Source of the DNA: Streptomyces roseochromogenus subsp. oscitans DS 12.976
Lineage (GTDB): Bacteria; Actinomycetota; Actinomycetes; Streptomycetales; Streptomycetaceae
Assembly (NCBI RefSeq): GCF_000497445.1
Contig: NZ_CM002285.1
Coordinates: 8,544,657 to 8,560,003, forward strand
Direction: 5' to 3'
Length of the DNA: 15,347 bases
The position numbers and the translations under genes were made by a program. How positions within the stretch are numbered: position 1 is the stretch's first letter; the number at the start of each line of letters is the position of its first letter. Shown here in pieces: positions 13,493-15,347 of this stretch. Under the pieces are notes generated by a model, which saw only the letters and a program-made list of their open reading frames with translations, made no database searches and was not told the origin of the DNA.

Positions 13493-14323
13493 TCAGATGT
13501 CTGTGTCGTCTTCCCCGGGCTCGCCCGCCACCACCACGCGCAAGTGCTCCGAGATCTCCGCGCGCGCCTCGGCCGGCAGACCCGCGTCCGTGACGAGCGT
13601 GTCCACCTGCTCCAGCGTGGCGAACGAACTCAGGCCCACCGTACCCCACTTGGTGTGGTCGGCGACCACCACGACCCGGCGCGCTGAGTGCACCAGCCGA
13701 CGGTTCGTCTCCGCCTCCGCGAGGTTCGGCGTGGACAGACCGGCCTCGACCGATATGCCGTGCACCCCGAGGAACAGCAGATCGAAGTGGAGAGCGGCGA
13801 TCGCCTGGTCGGCCACCGGCCCCACCAGCGAGTCCGACGGGGTACGCACCCCGCCGGTCAGTACGACCGTGGCAGCACCCTGCCGCTGGCCCGAGGTGCG
13901 CTGCGCCGCGTGGAACACGTCCGCGACCCGCACCGAGTTCGTCACGACGGTCAGATCGGGCACCTCCAGCAGGTGCTGCGCGAGCGCGTACGTCGTCGTA
14001 CCGCCGGACAGGGCGATCGCCGTGCCCGGGGTGACCAGCCGGGCGGCGGCCCGGGCGATGTCCTCCTTGGCCGTCAGCTCCAGACCCGACTTGGCCTCGA
14101 AGCCCGGCTCATGGGTGCTGGCCTCGACCACCGGCACCGCACCGCCGTGCACCTTTTCCAGCACGCCCTGACGGGCGAGGGCGTCCAGGTCACGGCGGAC
14201 GGTCATGTCCGACACGCCGAGCTTGCGGGTCAGTTCGTTGACGCGCACCCCGCCCCGGCGCCGGACCTCGTCCAGGATCAGGGCGCGACGCTGCTCCGCG
14301 AGGAGGTTCTGATTCTCACTCAC
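13493..14323 (-). CDS. DeoR/GlpR-family transcriptional regulator
   Basis: This 276-residue protein is a full-length DeoR-type repressor. The N-terminal winged helix-turn-helix (about 10-64) includes the family signature VNELTRKLGVSDMTVRRDLDALARQGVLEKVHGG. The C-terminal sugar-phosphate-sensing domain (about 83-240) shows SGGTTT (106-111), TNSVRVADV (128-136), LTGGVR (155-160) and DHTKWG (222-227). These regulators usually repress sugar or nucleoside catabolism operons and respond to a phosphorylated intermediate; no such operon is in the window. The longer open frame upstream lacks the family start. The GTG at 14323 (MSENQNLLAEQRR) is chosen with GGAG a few bases upstream. It is transcribed away from the membrane-protein gene at 14613 and toward the SRPBCC gene, so either neighbour could be a target. 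Confidence 0.92.
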   Translation of the reverse strand: MSENQNLLAEQRRALILDEVRRRGGVRVNELTRKLGVSDMTVRRDLDALARQGVLEKVHGGAVPVVEASTHEPGFEAKSGLELTAKEDIARAAARLVTPGTAIALSGGTTTYALAQHLLEVPDLTVVTNSVRVADVFHAAQRTSGQRQGAATVVLTGGVRTPSDSLVGPVADQAIAALHFDLLFLGVHGISVEAGLSTPNLAEAETNRRLVHSARRVVVVADHTKWGTVGLSSFATLEQVDTLVTDAGLPAEARAEISEHLRVVVAGEPGEDDTDI

Positions 14324-14612
14324 GTACGCTCCGGTCCTTTCGCCGCCATCCGTCCGACACCTCCGCGCACCGCCTCCGACCAGGAGGTACCGTCCGTCCG
14401 GAGATGCGCGGGCGTCCCATCCTTTCACGGGTCGGCAGGGGTTGCGCCACCACCTGTCACGACGCGCACATGCCACCCCCGCCTCCGCCGTCCCGGCTGC
14501 GCCAAACGGATCGGGGAGATTCCGTGACGAGAGGTGTACACCCCCACCGGAGCGGAGAGCCTGAAGCCCGCACCGACACATGCCTTCGGTGCCTCCCGGG
14601 GGTGCGAGAACA
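14324..14612. promoter_or_regulatory. Divergent intergenic region between DeoR regulator and membrane protein
   Basis: This 289-bp region must hold promoters for the two divergently transcribed genes. I see no clear paired operator or consensus promoter. Open frames across it lack consistent third-position bias and are not called. A DeoR-type regulator often binds its own upstream region, so operators may be present that I cannot pick out by eye. Confidence 0.35.
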
Positions 14613-15347
14613 GTGAACCGCGCAGAGAAGCGCCCGGCCGGGCAGCGTACCGACAACGTTGCCGGGCCGGAACCCGAGCTGGAGTTACTGGTCCACGGGG
14701 TGGGCGGGACCACTCCCGAGCAGATGCTCGGCGATCCGCGGACCGTCCGGGTCACCGGTGACGACACGGCCGCCGTCTTCCGGCGCGCCGAGGACGCCGG
14801 GGCCGCGGAGGGCTCGCGCGACGAGCCCGTCCAGGAGGCGTACGTCTGGTGCAACCTCACCTCAGGCGACAGCAGCCGCGCCCTGTGGCTGGTGCTGCTG
14901 CCGTTCATGGTGGTCAACCTCGCCCACTGGATGCGCCCCGCCGCCCCCGGCCGGCAGCGCGCCGCCCGCCTGTACGGCCTCCTCGTACGGCTGGCCGCCC
15001 TCACCCTGACCGTGCTGCTGGTGACCGCCGCCTGCGAGGTGGCCCTGGACCTGGTCGCCTGGCAGTGCGCCGGCGTCCACGCCTGCACCCGCCGTCACTC
15101 CTGGCTGACCTTCCTCGCCCCGCACGCGTCCGTCGCCCCCGGCGGGCACGACAGCTGGTGGAGCCTGCCCGGCCGCCGACTCGCCCTCGCCGCACTGGTG
15201 CCGACCGCGCTGACCTGCCTGCTCTGGTACCTGTCGCACCGCACCTGGAGCGCGTACGAGTCCCACCGGCCGATGTCCCACGACCCCGAACCGGACACCG
15301 ACGGCAGTGCTCTGGCCCTGCCCGGCTTCTGGTACGGGCGCCGCATC
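14613..15347 (+). CDS. Integral membrane protein with HGVGG N-terminal motif (3' end outside window)
   Basis: The first 245 codons of a larger gene run open to the window edge. The protein begins with a charged stretch, then LELLVHGVGGTTPEQMLGDP (23-42). LxxxHGxGG resembles the first strand and oxyanion loop of alpha/beta hydrolases such as lipases; the nucleophile elbow would lie downstream and is not visible. A following segment (VRVTGDDTAAVFRR, EAYVWCNLTSGDSSRALW) leads into hydrophobic helices at about 88-106, 122-146 and 189-207. I recognise this as a type of large conserved Streptomyces membrane protein of unknown function. I chose the GTG at 14613, preceded by a weak GGGGG site; an in-frame GTG at 14589 has no ribosome binding site. 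It is divergent from the DeoR gene. Confidence 0.8.
   Translation, partial: MNRAEKRPAGQRTDNVAGPEPELELLVHGVGGTTPEQMLGDPRTVRVTGDDTAAVFRRAEDAGAAEGSRDEPVQEAYVWCNLTSGDSSRALWLVLLPFMVVNLAHWMRPAAPGRQRAARLYGLLVRLAALTLTVLLVTAACEVALDLVAWQCAGVHACTRRHSWLTFLAPHASVAPGGHDSWWSLPGRRLALAALVPTALTCLLWYLSHRTWSAYESHRPMSHDPEPDTDGSALALPGFWYGRRI

Noticed and set aside
14324..15088. N-terminal extension of the DeoR regulator frame (531 codons)
   Set aside because: DeoR proteins are about 250-280 residues and begin just before the winged helix; the extension runs antisense to the membrane-protein gene.

Overview
The window is about 70% GC with heavily G/C-ending codons. It has many GTG starts, overlapping ATGA/GTGA stop-start junctions, a complete conservon (cvn) operon and several families typical of actinomycetes. 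It is almost certainly chromosomal DNA of a Streptomyces or a close relative. No rRNA, tRNA, CRISPR array, phage gene or transposase gene is visible.

Layout. (1) 2-3410, + strand: the tail of a SHOCT-domain protein, then an ABC exporter ATPase and an 853-residue FtsX/MacB-type permease, joined by ATGA overlaps. (2) 3411-4334: a converging intergenic stretch with a Streptomyces-type dispersed repeat, then on the minus strand an RsbW-like ATP-binding regulator with a low-complexity tail. (3) 4587-5415: a small unrecognised minus-strand gene, then a non-coding block holding a 197-bp element with perfect 23-bp terminal inverted repeats and a promoter region with an operator-like dyad. (4) 5416-6540: a PLP-dependent cysteine desulfhydrase (Cds1-like). 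(5) 6541-12936: the main feature, a conservon. CvnA (sensor-kinase-like ATPase), CvnB (roadblock), CvnC (DUF742) and CvnD (small GTPase-like) are followed by an atypical CYP157-like P450, a canonical P450 and a crotonase-fold enzyme. (6) 12930-14323, minus strand: a DeoR-family repressor and an SRPBCC protein, the latter's stop overlapping the crotonase stop. (7) 14613 to the right edge: the N-terminal 245 residues of a large integral membrane protein, open at the window end.

How the genes work together. Conservons are known in Streptomyces as GPCR-like signalling modules (kinase-like ATPase, roadblock protein, DUF742 protein, GTPase), sometimes followed by P450s, and linked to development and secondary metabolism. 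Here the signalling genes are tightly overlapped. The first P450 lacks both the ExxR motif and the I-helix threonine and carries an unusual C-terminal tail. The second P450 is intact and overlaps a crotonase that keeps only one of the two hydratase glutamates. My reading, which is inference, is a membrane-associated signalling module coupled to a small oxidative/acyl-modifying pathway whose substrate cannot be read from the sequence. A 13-bp direct repeat between the two P450 genes suggests that the last two genes may also be controlled separately.
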